From Variovorax sp. (GTDB lineage: Bacteria; Pseudomonadota; Gammaproteobacteria; Burkholderiales; Burkholderiaceae_C), in assembly GCA_028292835.1 (NCBI GenBank), contig JAQGLP010000153.1, positions 1-11,353 of the forward strand: DNA of 11,353 nucleotides, read 5' to 3'. Below the pieces are notes generated by a model. That model ran no database searches, was not told the DNA's origin, and saw nothing but the letters and a program-made list of their open reading frames with translations. The first letter of the stretch is position 1, and the number at the start of each line of letters is the position of its first letter. Shown here piece after piece: positions 1 to 7,380 of this stretch. The position numbers and the translations under genes were made by a program.

Positions 1-1942
1 TGGCCCCCAGCAGGAAGCCGCGCGAGCGCTGGTCGGCCGCGGCCCAGATCTGGTCGCCCACGCGCTGGAAGCCGAACATCGAGTAGTAGATATAAAACGG
101 CAGCATGGCCAGGCCATGCACGCTGTAGCTGGTGGCCGCCGCCGTCCAGCTCGCGATGGCGCCGGCTTCGCTGATGCCCTCCTCCAGGATCTGCCCGTCG
201 GTGGCTTCGCGATAGCTCAGGATGGTGTCGATGTCTTCCGGCGCATAGTGCTGGCCCATGCTGGAGTAGATGCCGACCTGCTTGAACAGGTTGGCCATGC
301 CGAAGGTGCGCGCCTCGTCGGCCACGATCGGCACCACGCGCGGGCCGAGCTGCCTGTCCTTCATCAGGTTGCCCAGCAGGCGCACGAACGCCATGGTGGT
401 GCTCATCTCCTTGCCGTCGGCCTCGACCGCGAACCGGGCGTAGGCCGCGAGCTCGGGCTTGGGCACCACCTCGCAGGCGGTCTCGCGCCGGGGCAGGCTG
501 CCGCCGAGCGCGGCGCGGCGCGCGTGCAGGTAGCGCATCTCGGGGCTGTCGTCGGCCGGCTTGTAGAAGGCGGCCGTGCCGGCCTGCTCGTCCGTCAGCG
601 GCAACTGGAAGCGGTCGCGGAATTCGAGCAGCTCGGCGCTCTCGAACTTCTTGTGCGAGTGCGTGGTCATCTTGCCCTGGCCCGCGCTGCCCATGCCGTA
701 GCCCTTCTTGGTGTGGGCCAGGATCACGGTCGGCTGGCCGCGGTGCGCGGCGGCCGCGGCGTAGGCGGCGTGGATCTTCACCAGGTCGTGGCCGCCGCGC
801 TTGAGGCGGTCGATCTGCTCGTCGGTCATGCCCTGGGCGAGGCGCGCGAGCGCCTCGTTCTGGCCGAAGAAAGTGTCGCGGTTGAAGCGTCCGTCCTTGG
901 CCGCGAAGGTCTGCATCTGGCCGTCCACCGTGTCGGCCAGCGCCCGCGCCAGCGCACCCGTGGCGTCGCGCGCGAACAAGCCGTCCCAGTCGCTACCCCA
1001 CACCAGTTTGATGACGTTCCAGCCGGCGCCGGCGAAGAGCTTTTCCAGCTCGTCGATGATGCGGCCGTTGCCGCGCACCGGGCCGTCGAGCCGCTGCAGG
1101 TTGCAGTTGACCACCCACACCAGGTTGTCGAGCTTCTCGCGCGCGGCCAGCGTGAGCGCGCTCATCGACTCGGGCTCGTCCATCTCGCCGTCGCCGAACA
1201 CGCCCCACACCTTGCGCGCGTCGCAGTCGAGCAGGCGGCGGTGCGTGAGGTAGCGCATGAAGCGCGCGTGGTAGATCGAGCTGATGGGGCCGATGCCCAT
1301 CGAGCCGGTCGGGAATTGCCAGAAGTCCGGCATCAGGTAGGGGTGCGGGTAGCTGCTGAGGCCGCGCGCGCCGCCGCCGGTGGCGAAGGCCGGCGCCGTG
1401 AGTTCCTGGCGGTAGTGCGTCAGGTCGTCCGCGCGGAGGCGCCCTTCGAGGAAGGCGCGCGCATAGACGCCCGGCGCGCTGTGCGGCTGGAAGAACACCA
1501 GGTCGCCGCCGTGCGCCGGGCCGCGCGCGTGGAAGAAATGGTTGAAGCCGGTCTCGAACAGGTCGGCCGCGCTAGCGTAGCTCGCGATGTGGCCGCCCAG
1601 CTCGCCATAGGCCTGGTTGGCGCGCACCACCATGGCGAGCGCGTTCCAGCGCATCAGCGAGGCCAGGCGCTCCTCGATGGCCAAGTCGCCGGGAAAGACC
1701 GGCTGCGCCTGGACGGCGATGGTGTTGACGTACGGCGTGGCGAGTTCCGGTTGCCAGCCGATGCGTTGCGCGCGCGCCAGGCGCGCCAGCTCGTCGAGCA
1801 TCCAGCGCGCGCGCTCGGGGCCGTGGGTCTCGGCCAGCGCGGTGAAGGCTTCGCGCCATTCGGCGGTCTCGACGGGGTCGGGATCGGCGTGGAGGCTGTC
1901 TGGGAAGGGGCGCAGCCGGTCGGGTGCAACGGGGGCATTCAT
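1..1942 (-). CDS. mdeB: AceE-family 2-oxoacid dehydrogenase E1, MdeB-like (partial, 3' end off window)
   Basis: This is a homodimeric-type thiamine-diphosphate E1 subunit, which decarboxylates a 2-oxoacid and passes the acyl group to a lipoyl E2 in the cytoplasm. The first 647 residues are visible. E. coli AceE is 887 residues, so roughly 240 are missing off the left edge. Visible landmarks are His154 in FFQPHSAPG, the ThDP/Mg motif GDGEMDEPES (250-259), NCNLQRLDG (279-287), KKGYGMG (412-418) and QILEEGISEAGA (584-595). The ATG at 1942 gives the frame MNAPVAPDRLRPF. The ATG four bases downstream, at 1938, is out of frame. No strong Shine-Dalgarno is seen. Family recollection places segments such as GKMTTH (423-428) and FGMANLFKQVGIYS (547-560) nearer the 2-oxobutyrate (MdeB) branch than canonical AceE, and the divergent Lrp regulator agrees. 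Substrate and symbol are inference; E1 family membership is secure. No aceF or lpd is visible. Confidence 0.9.
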   Translation of the reverse strand, partial: MNAPVAPDRLRPFPDSLHADPDPVETAEWREAFTALAETHGPERARWMLDELARLARAQRIGWQPELATPYVNTIAVQAQPVFPGDLAIEERLASLMRWNALAMVVRANQAYGELGGHIASYASAADLFETGFNHFFHARGPAHGGDLVFFQPHSAPGVYARAFLEGRLRADDLTHYRQELTAPAFATGGGARGLSSYPHPYLMPDFWQFPTGSMGIGPISSIYHARFMRYLTHRRLLDCDARKVWGVFGDGEMDEPESMSALTLAAREKLDNLVWVVNCNLQRLDGPVRGNGRIIDELEKLFAGAGWNVIKLVWGSDWDGLFARDATGALARALADTVDGQMQTFAAKDGRFNRDTFFGQNEALARLAQGMTDEQIDRLKRGGHDLVKIHAAYAAAAAHRGQPTVILAHTKKGYGMGSAGQGKMTTHSHKKFESAELLEFRDRFQLPLTDEQAGTAAFYKPADDSPEMRYLHARRAALGGSLPRRETACEVVPKPELAAYARFAVEADGKEMSTTMAFVRLLGNLMKDRQLGPRVVPIVADEARTFGMANLFKQVGIYSSMGQHYAPEDIDTILSYREATDGQILEEGISEAGAIASWTAAATSYSVHGLAMLPFYIYYSMFGFQRVGDQIWAAADQRSRGFLLGA

Positions 1943-2010
1943 GAACGGCACTTTACGCCGCGCGGGGTGAAATGAGATGCCGTTGAGCACCCCTGGCCGG
2001 CCACTCAACA

Positions 2011-2052
2011 GCATAAAATGCCGCCAAATCGGTCATCTCAAGCATTTCATGC
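2011..2052. promoter_or_regulatory. Candidate Lrp operator: two GCAT-N3-ATGC palindromes
   Basis: The 106-bp gap between the divergent E1 and lrp start codons is less GC-rich than its surroundings. It holds the perfect palindromic word GCATAAAATGC at 2011-2021, and GCATTTCATGC at 2042-2052, which covers the lrp ATG. The centres are 31 bp apart, about three helical turns, so both would face the same side of the DNA. Lrp/AsnC proteins bind short degenerate palindromes in phased arrays and commonly repress their own gene. The overlap with the start codon therefore suggests autoregulation together with control of the divergent E1 gene. The AT-rich word at 2012-2019 could also serve as a -10 element, but I find no convincing -35. 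Confidence 0.45.
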
Positions 2053-2528
2053 AACTCGACGCCATCGACCTGCGCATCCTCGACGAGCTGCAGCGCGACG
2101 GCGCGCTCTCCAACGTCGAGCTGGCGCGCCGCGTGCACCTCTCGCCCTCGCCCTGCCTGGTGCGCGTGAAGGCACTGGAGGCGGCCGGAGTGATCCGGCG
2201 CTACGTGGCGCTGGTCAACGCCGCCGCGCTCGGCCTCGGGCTCAACGTGTTCATCTCGATCAGCCTGACCTCGCAGAACAAGGCCTCGCTGGCCGCCTTC
2301 GAGGAGCGCATCGCCGAGCACGTCGAGGTGATGGTGTGCTACCTGATGTCGGGCGACAGCGACTACCTGATCCGTGTCGCCGTGGCCGACATCGCGGCGC
2401 TGGAGAAATTCATCCTGGAGCAGCTCACGCCGATCGCCGGCATCGAGAAGATCCGCTCCAGCTTCGCCCTGAAGCAGGTGCGCTACAAGACGGCGCTGCC
2501 GCTGCCCCCGGGCCGCTCGGCGCCCTGA
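2049..2528 (+). CDS. Lrp/AsnC-family transcriptional regulator
   Basis: This 159-residue protein has the usual Lrp length. An N-terminal winged helix-turn-helix (about residues 4-50, starting LDAIDLRILDELQRDG, with recognition region LSPSPCLVRVKALE) is followed by a ligand-binding and oligomerisation RAM domain (about 65-145). The RAM domain contains the typical GDSDYLIRV segment at 102-110. The start at 2049 matches the normal Lrp N-terminus. The same frame opens earlier, at 1977, but the extra 24 residues do not resemble Lrp and would cover the palindromic region. The gene is divergent from the E1 dehydrogenase gene and probably controls it in response to an amino acid. In P. putida an Lrp-like activator, MdeR, plays that role for methionine-catabolism genes. 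The effector here is unknown. A family assignment is secure; the MdeR equivalence is inference. Confidence 0.93.
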   Translation: MQLDAIDLRILDELQRDGALSNVELARRVHLSPSPCLVRVKALEAAGVIRRYVALVNAAALGLGLNVFISISLTSQNKASLAAFEERIAEHVEVMVCYLMSGDSDYLIRVAVADIAALEKFILEQLTPIAGIEKIRSSFALKQVRYKTALPLPPGRSAP

Positions 2529-2537
2529 CGCGGACGC

Positions 2538-2555
2538 CGCACGGCGGGCCGTGCG
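2538..2555 (+). terminator. Hairpin after lrp, possible terminator
   Basis: A perfect 7-bp stem (CGCACGG / CCGTGCG) with a CGGG loop starts ten bases after the lrp stop codon. It has no following T-run, so if it ends transcription it would need Rho or act only as a 3' processing stop. Confidence 0.3.
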
Positions 2556-2583
2556 CCAGAACGGGCCCGGCGGCGGCTTCGCG

Positions 2584-2601
2584 ATGTCATACGGAAGTCA
2601 T
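2584..2601 (+). promoter_or_regulatory. Pho box (PhoB operator) of the phosphatase operon
   Basis: The sequence ATGTCATACGGAAGTCAT has two TCAT cores 11 bp apart, as in the E. coli Pho box (CTGTCAT-N4-CTGTCAT), with five of seven bases matching in the second half-site and six of seven in the first. It lies 53 bp before the ATG of the first alkaline phosphatase. Ten bases beyond it, AACACT (2612-2617) sits where a -10 element is expected in PhoB-dependent promoters, though as a weak match. Weak -10 and absent -35 elements are normal for activator-dependent promoters. Gene content and operator agree, so phosphate-starvation control is likely. Confidence 0.65.
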
Positions 2602-2654
2602 CACGCTGGAAAACACTCCCCTGTTCTTTACAAAGTCCCGGACAAGGAGTTCCC

Positions 2655-4103
2655 ATGAAACGATGGTTTGTTGTGTCAGCATTGGCCGCGGTCGCCGCCA
2701 CGGCCTGCGGCGGCTCGGGAGGGGACGGGGTTCTTTTCCCGCCGATCACCCAGGCGCCGCCGACCGCGACGCCCAAGAACGTGATCTTCTTCCTCGGCGA
2801 CGGCATGGGCATGACCACCATGACGGCCGCGCGCATCTACAAGGCGGGCGAGGACGGCGAGCTCACCATGGACACCCTGCCCGAGAGCGCCTTCATCAAG
2901 ACCTACTCGGCCAATGCCCAGGTCACGGACAGCGCGCCTTCGATGGCGGCGTACATGACCGGCGTGAAGATGAACAACGAGGTCATCTCGATGACCCCTG
3001 AGACCTCCGCGTTCGACAAGAAGACCCTGCAGGACTACGTCAAGGGCGCCGACTCCACCTGCCCGGCGACCGGCAACGGCGCGCCCGTCACCACCCTGCT
3101 CGAGCTCGCCAAGGCGGCCGGCCGCGCCACCGGCGTGGTCACGACCACGCGCATCACGCACGCGACCCCGGCCGCGACCTATGCCCACATCTGCCACCGC
3201 GACGGCGAGAACGCCATCGCCGCGCAGATGGTGCCCGGCGGCGCCGGCTACAACGCGCAGCTGGCCGACGGCATCGACGTGGTGTTCGGCGGCGGCCTCA
3301 AGCACTTCCTGCCCAAGTCCGCCACCGGCAGCGCGCGCACCGACGAGCGCGATCTCGTGGCCGAAATGAAGGGCAAGGGCTACGCCTTCGCCGGCACCCG
3401 CGCCGCGTTCGACAGCCTCCCCGCGCAAGGCAAGCTGCTGGGCCTGTTCACCGCCAGCCACATGTCCTACGACCTCGACCGGGACGGCGCCAAGGAGCCG
3501 AGCCTGGCCGAGATGACGACCAAGGCCATCGACGCCCTGAAGGGCAACGGCAAGGGCCTCTTCCTGATGGTCGAAGGCGGCCGCATCGACCACGCACTGC
3601 ACGAGACGACCGCGCGCAAGGCGCTGCAGGACACCGTGGCGTTCGACGACGCCATCAAGGCGGCGATCGCGAAGATGCGCAGCGTCGACCCTGGCCTGAC
3701 CAACACGCTGATCGTCGTCACCGCCGACCACGATCACACGCTGGTGCTCAACGGCTACGCCGCCCGCACCGGCGCGACCTCGGACACCAACCCCGGCGTG
3801 CTGGGCCTGCTGCGCGATGTCGTGACCAAGCTGCAGGTCAAGGACACCGCGGGCAATCCGTTCACCATCCTCGGCTTCGGCAACGGCGAAAACCGCCAGC
3901 CCGTCCGCACGGCGCTCACCGACACCCAGGTGTTCGACAAGAACTACCACCAGGAAGCCACGATCCCGACGGCCGTCGGCAGCGAGACGCACGGCGGCGG
4001 CGACGTCTTCCTGGGCGCCCTCGGCAAGGATGCCGACAGCTTCAAGGGCGTCATGGACAACACCGCCGTCTTCGGCCTGATCCGCAAGGCCGTCGGCCTG
4101 TAA
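2655..4103 (+). CDS. Alkaline phosphatase, probable lipoprotein (PhoA fold)
   Basis: This 482-residue zinc/magnesium phosphomonoesterase should release inorganic phosphate from organic esters outside the cytoplasm. The N-terminus MKRWFVVSALAAVAATAC is a short hydrophobic signal ending in a permissive lipobox (ATAC, Cys18), followed by a GGSGG linker. A lipid anchor is therefore likely but not certain. Metal and catalytic positions in order are Asp49 (FFLGDGMG), nucleophile Ser93 (TDSAPS), Arg182 (CHRD, equivalent to E. coli Arg166), Glu307/Asp312/His316 (VEGGRIDHALH), Asp358-His359 (TADHDH) and His446 (ETHGGGD). His169 and His313 stand where E. coli PhoA has Asp153 and Lys328, as in mammalian-type enzymes. 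Cys136 and Cys180 could pair. The Shine-Dalgarno AAGGAG (2644-2649) fixes the start. It is the first gene after a Pho box and lies 20 bp before a paralogue. Confidence 0.95.
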   Translation: MKRWFVVSALAAVAATACGGSGGDGVLFPPITQAPPTATPKNVIFFLGDGMGMTTMTAARIYKAGEDGELTMDTLPESAFIKTYSANAQVTDSAPSMAAYMTGVKMNNEVISMTPETSAFDKKTLQDYVKGADSTCPATGNGAPVTTLLELAKAAGRATGVVTTTRITHATPAATYAHICHRDGENAIAAQMVPGGAGYNAQLADGIDVVFGGGLKHFLPKSATGSARTDERDLVAEMKGKGYAFAGTRAAFDSLPAQGKLLGLFTASHMSYDLDRDGAKEPSLAEMTTKAIDALKGNGKGLFLMVEGGRIDHALHETTARKALQDTVAFDDAIKAAIAKMRSVDPGLTNTLIVVTADHDHTLVLNGYAARTGATSDTNPGVLGLLRDVVTKLQVKDTAGNPFTILGFGNGENRQPVRTALTDTQVFDKNYHQEATIPTAVGSETHGGGDVFLGALGKDADSFKGVMDNTAVFGLIRKAVGL

Positions 4104-4123
4104 AAAAGCTTGGAAGGAACATC

Positions 4124-5524
4124 ATGAAAAAAATGAAACCCTGGCTGGCCGCAACGCTGCTGGCCACCGCCGTGGCATCGGCATACGCCGATGGCGAAGC
4201 GAAGAACGTCATCTTCTTTCTCGGCGACGGCATGGGCCCCGTGACCGTCACGGCCAGCCGCATCTACAAGTACGGCGAGGCCGGCCAGCTGGCCATGGAG
4301 ACGCTGCCCCGCACGGCACGCATCAAGACCTATTCGCTCGACGCGCAGACCACCGATAGCGCCCCGTCGATGGCCGCCTACATGACCGGCGTGAAGACGC
4401 GCAACGACGTCCTCGGCATGGACGGCGCCACTTTCGCCAAGGCTCCCTCGAAGGACCCGGCCACCGGCGTCTCCAACGCCATCACCACCTGCCCTGCCAC
4501 GGGCAATGGCGGCCCGTCCACCACGCTGCTGGAACTCGCCGCGGCCAAGGGCAAGGGCACGGGCGCCGTCACCACGGCCCGGCTGACCCATGCCACGCCG
4601 GCCGCCACCTACGCGCACAGCTGCCACCGCGACGCGGAGTACGAGATCGCGCGCCAGGCCGTGCCGGGCGGGGCGGGCTACAACGCCCTGCTGGGCAGCG
4701 GGGTCGACGTGCTCATGGGGGGCATCAGCTACTACTGGCGTCCCTACAACGCCACCACCACGCCGCGCGGCCGCCCCGACGGGCGCGACCTGGTGGCGGA
4801 ACTGCAGGGCAAGGGCTACACCTACGTCAACGACCTGCCCAGCCTGAACGCCGCGCCGGCCGGCGGCAAGCTGATCGGCCTGTTCGACCAGGCCCTCAAG
4901 GAAGGGCACATGTCCTACGAACTCGACCGCAACCCGGCGGTCGAGCCCAGCCTGGCGCAAATGACCATCAAGGCGATCGACATCCTATCGAAGAACCCCA
5001 ACGGCTACTTCCTGATGGTCGAGGGCGGCCGCATCGACCACGCGCTGCACGGCACCAACGCCAAGCGCGCGCTGGCCGACACGGTCGCGTTCGACGATGC
5101 CGTCAAGGCCGCGCTGGGCAAGGTCGACCTCGGCAACACGCTGGTCGTCGTGACCGCGGACCACGACCACACGATGGCTTTCAACGGCTACTCACACCTC
5201 GGCAACGACATCCTGGGCAAGACCACCAACATCAAGACCCGGCAGTTCGAGAAGGCCGCCGACGGCCTGCCCTACACCACGCTGGTGTTCGGCAACGGCG
5301 GGGGCCCCCGAAAGGCCGCGCGTGACGACCTGACGAATGTCGACACCTCGGGCAACAAGGACTACCTGCAGGAAGTCGGTGTGCCGCTCGGCTCGCCCGG
5401 TTCCGAGAGCCATGGCGGCGGCGACGTGATGCTGTTCTCGAACGGGGCCGGCAGCGCCGGGTTCAAGGGCACCCTGGACAACACCAAGGTGTTCGGCCTG
5501 GTGAAGAAGGCAGCCGGGCTGTGA
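4124..5524 (+). CDS. Alkaline phosphatase, secreted/periplasmic paralogue
   Basis: This is a 466-residue paralogue of the preceding enzyme with the same reaction. The leader MKKMKPWLAATLLATAVASAYA is a normal signal peptidase I signal (cleavage after AYA, residue 22) with no lipobox cysteine, so the mature protein should be soluble. The active-site set is complete: Asp35, nucleophile Ser79 (TDSAPS), Arg169 (CHRD), Glu300/Asp305/His309 (VEGGRIDHALH), Asp346-His347 and His430 (ESHGGGD). His156 and His306 replace the E. coli Asp153/Lys328 pair, as in its neighbour. Cys123 and Cys167 are shared with the upstream copy. It differs most from that copy in the 98-118 loop, the WRPY segment near 205 and the region around 360-400. 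The Shine-Dalgarno AAGGAA (4114-4119) and the 20-bp gap indicate an operon. It probably arose by tandem duplication, long ago given the divergence. Confidence 0.95.
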   Translation: MKKMKPWLAATLLATAVASAYADGEAKNVIFFLGDGMGPVTVTASRIYKYGEAGQLAMETLPRTARIKTYSLDAQTTDSAPSMAAYMTGVKTRNDVLGMDGATFAKAPSKDPATGVSNAITTCPATGNGGPSTTLLELAAAKGKGTGAVTTARLTHATPAATYAHSCHRDAEYEIARQAVPGGAGYNALLGSGVDVLMGGISYYWRPYNATTTPRGRPDGRDLVAELQGKGYTYVNDLPSLNAAPAGGKLIGLFDQALKEGHMSYELDRNPAVEPSLAQMTIKAIDILSKNPNGYFLMVEGGRIDHALHGTNAKRALADTVAFDDAVKAALGKVDLGNTLVVVTADHDHTMAFNGYSHLGNDILGKTTNIKTRQFEKAADGLPYTTLVFGNGGGPRKAARDDLTNVDTSGNKDYLQEVGVPLGSPGSESHGGGDVMLFSNGAGSAGFKGTLDNTKVFGLVKKAAGL

Positions 5525-6186
5525 AGCCGACGCGCATCGCCCTCCTGCTCCTGCTGGGCCTGGGCGGCGCGCTGGCCCAGGCGCAGGACGCCAACCTGCT
5601 GGTCAGCCACGTGCTCGTCTCGGTTGGGGCCGATGGACTCAAGCGGACCACCGAGTTCTCGGAACGCGTCTACCGGCGCGAGAACATGGTGTGGGTCGAG
5701 CGCGTGATTCCGCAAGGCGCGCACACGGCGGAAGAGCATCGCAGCGGCGGCCCGGAACACAAGCACCTCGACGTCGCCGCGGCGGCCCGCTGGATTTCGC
5801 GCGACGAGCGCGGCAATCCCCAGCTGAAGCTCGTGTCGTCCGAGGACAAGGCCATCGTCAGCGTCGCCAGCGCCGACTACGGCAATGTCGGCTTCGATGG
5901 CTCCTGGGCCTCCGCCTACCACCTGAGCGATCCCGCGGTGCTCAAGAAGATGACGCCGGGACCCAGGACGTCGCAAGGCCGGTGGTATTCGCAGGCCGGC
6001 AACGGCGGACAAATGCGCCTGCTCTGGAACGACCGACTCCAGCTCCCGATGCAGATCGAGTCGCAGGACGTGCGCGGCCTGTCGCGCAAGGTCACGCGGG
6101 TGCAGGCGATCCCCGCGCCCCGCACCCTGCCGTGGACCGGGCTGAACGGCTACGCGACCAAGGACTATTCGGACTTTCTCGACTGA
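5521..6186 (+). CDS. Exported protein of unknown function, third gene of phosphatase operon
   Basis: I do not recognise this 221-residue protein as a named family. Its GTG start overlaps the stop of the phosphatase gene (GTGA), which implies translational coupling and a shared job. The N-terminus MKPTRIALLLLLGLGGALA is a clear signal peptide, with cleavage near residue 19. The mature part alternates short polar and hydrophobic stretches with no further membrane span, suggesting a beta-rich periplasmic domain. A histidine-rich stretch, residues 68-84 (HTAEEHRSGGPEHKHLD), could bind metal. The C-terminal half (WYSQAGNGGQMRLLWNDRLQLPMQIESQ) recalls the 'conversion to product, then slope of sheet' pattern of LolA-like convex-sheet proteins, but this is a weak impression. 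An accessory role for the phosphatases (metal supply, substrate binding or surface attachment) is inference from context. Confidence 0.85.
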   Translation: MKPTRIALLLLLGLGGALAQAQDANLLVSHVLVSVGADGLKRTTEFSERVYRRENMVWVERVIPQGAHTAEEHRSGGPEHKHLDVAAAARWISRDERGNPQLKLVSSEDKAIVSVASADYGNVGFDGSWASAYHLSDPAVLKKMTPGPRTSQGRWYSQAGNGGQMRLLWNDRLQLPMQIESQDVRGLSRKVTRVQAIPAPRTLPWTGLNGYATKDYSDFLD

Positions 6187-6197
6187 TTCCCGGCAAG

Positions 6198-6230
6198 GCG
6201 CGGCGGCACGGACCTGCCGTGGCGCCGCGC
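6198..6230. terminator. Strong hairpin between convergent genes
   Basis: A 14-bp stem with one mismatch (GCGCGGCGGCACGG / CCGTGGCGCCGCGC) and a 5-base loop lies 11 bp after the phosphatase operon and 16 bp before the end of mltA. No T-run follows on either strand, so it is not a canonical intrinsic terminator. Its position between convergent genes suggests a bidirectional 3'-end or anti-readthrough structure. Confidence 0.5.
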
Positions 6231-6246
6231 ATGGGACAGGCCCGGG

Positions 6247-7380
6247 CTACTTGGGCCAGAGCGCCCACAGCCGCAACGGCTGGTTGACGGTGGCGGCGAG
6301 GCGTCCGGCCTCGGCGCCGGTGCCGGCGAAGTAGTCGGCGCGCACCGCGCCCACGATGGCGCTGCCCGTGTCCTGCGCCACCACCAGCTTCTGCAGTTGC
6401 GCGGCCGGCCCGTTGGAGGCCAGCCAGACCGGCGTGCCGTAGGGAATGCTGCCCTGGTCCACCGCGATCGAGCGGCCGGCCGTCAGGGGCACGCCCTGCG
6501 CGCCGCGCGGCCCGAAGGCGGCGTCCAGCCCGTTGAGAGGCTCCTCGCGGAAGAACACATAGCGCGGGTTGCTCCACATCAACTGCGCCACGCGCTGCGG
6601 GTTCTGCGCGACCCAGGCCTTGGTGTCGTCGGGCCAGCGGCTCACGCGCGTCGCGCCCTGGCTGACGAGCCACTGCTGGATGCTGCGGTAGGGCTGTTCG
6701 TTGGTCGCCGAGAACGCCACGCGCACCAGACGTTGCGAGCCGTCCGGCTCGGTGATGCGCAGCCGCCCCGAGCCCTGGATGTGCAGCATCATGGCGTCGA
6801 CCGGGTCGGCCATCCAGGCGATCTCGCGCCCGCGCAGCTGCGCCTGCACCTCGGGCAGCGTCTCGATCTGCTGGCGGGTGAACCACGGGCGGCGCGGCGC
6901 CAGCCCGTCGGGCGCGCGGTACAGGGGCACCGTGAACTGCGCGCTTGGCCGGCGCGAGGCCTCGTACACCGGTTCGTAGTAGCTGGTGAGCTGGCCGTCG
7001 CTCTGGCCGGCCAGCGACTCGATGCGGTAGGGCTGCAGCCGCTCGGTCATCCACTGGCGCTGCGCCTCAGCGCCGGCGATGGCCAAGCGCCGCACGTCCT
7101 GGCACAGCGGCGCGAAGGCAGCGTTGGGGCGGGCGCAGTTCGACACCAGCGCCACCCAGCCGTCGTGCAGCGGATCGTCCTCGAAGCCGGGCAGCTCCGA
7201 CCAGGCCACCGGCACCCAGCGGCTCTTGGGATGCATGAGCGTGCCGGTGAGGGGTCCGAGCGGCGGCGGCTGCCCGATGCCGGACCCCGCCGGGGTCTCG
7301 GGCAGGCGCGTCCCGACCGAGCAGGCCGCCAGCGTTGCTACCATGGCCAGTCCCACCAGCCATTGGAGTGCGTTTTTCAT
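6247..7380 (-). CDS. mltA: Membrane-bound lytic murein transglycosylase A (MltA)
   Basis: MltA cleaves the MurNAc-GlcNAc bond of peptidoglycan to give 1,6-anhydro ends, acting from the outer membrane. The 377-residue product begins MKNALQWLVGLAMVATLAAC, a lipoprotein signal with lipobox LAAC (Cys20). The MltA domain spans about 115-270, with GQLTSYYEPVYEAS (128-141) and MMLHIQGSGRL (197-207). The C-terminal 3D (double-psi barrel) domain contains AVDQGSIPYG (306-315), VAQDTGSAIVG (334-344) and RADYFAGTG (347-355). Asp337 in the QDTG motif corresponds by my reading to the catalytic Asp308 of E. coli MltA. The frame extends 22 codons further upstream to 7446, but that extension would precede the signal peptide and is unlikely. 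The start codon shares bases with that of a divergent small gene. No good Shine-Dalgarno is visible. Confidence 0.95.
   Translation of the reverse strand: MKNALQWLVGLAMVATLAACSVGTRLPETPAGSGIGQPPPLGPLTGTLMHPKSRWVPVAWSELPGFEDDPLHDGWVALVSNCARPNAAFAPLCQDVRRLAIAGAEAQRQWMTERLQPYRIESLAGQSDGQLTSYYEPVYEASRRPSAQFTVPLYRAPDGLAPRRPWFTRQQIETLPEVQAQLRGREIAWMADPVDAMMLHIQGSGRLRITEPDGSQRLVRVAFSATNEQPYRSIQQWLVSQGATRVSRWPDDTKAWVAQNPQRVAQLMWSNPRYVFFREEPLNGLDAAFGPRGAQGVPLTAGRSIAVDQGSIPYGTPVWLASNGPAAQLQKLVVAQDTGSAIVGAVRADYFAGTGAEAGRLAATVNQPLRLWALWPK

Noticed and set aside
116..1975. Long plus-strand open frame of about 619 codons
   Set aside because: It is the antisense shadow of the E1 gene. The minus strand encodes clear ThDP enzyme motifs, while the plus product is His/Arg/Ala-rich low-complexity sequence typical of GC-rich antisense frames.
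1977..2048. Earlier ATG for the Lrp gene adding 24 residues
   Set aside because: The added residues do not resemble an Lrp N-terminus and would run through the palindromic promoter region; the start at 2049 gives the normal family length.
2676..4960. Long minus-strand open frames opposite the two phosphatases (2676-3992 and 3944-4960)
   Set aside because: The plus strand encodes complete phosphatases with signal peptides and ribosome sites; the reverse frames show no domain, only Val/Gly/Arg/His-rich composition.
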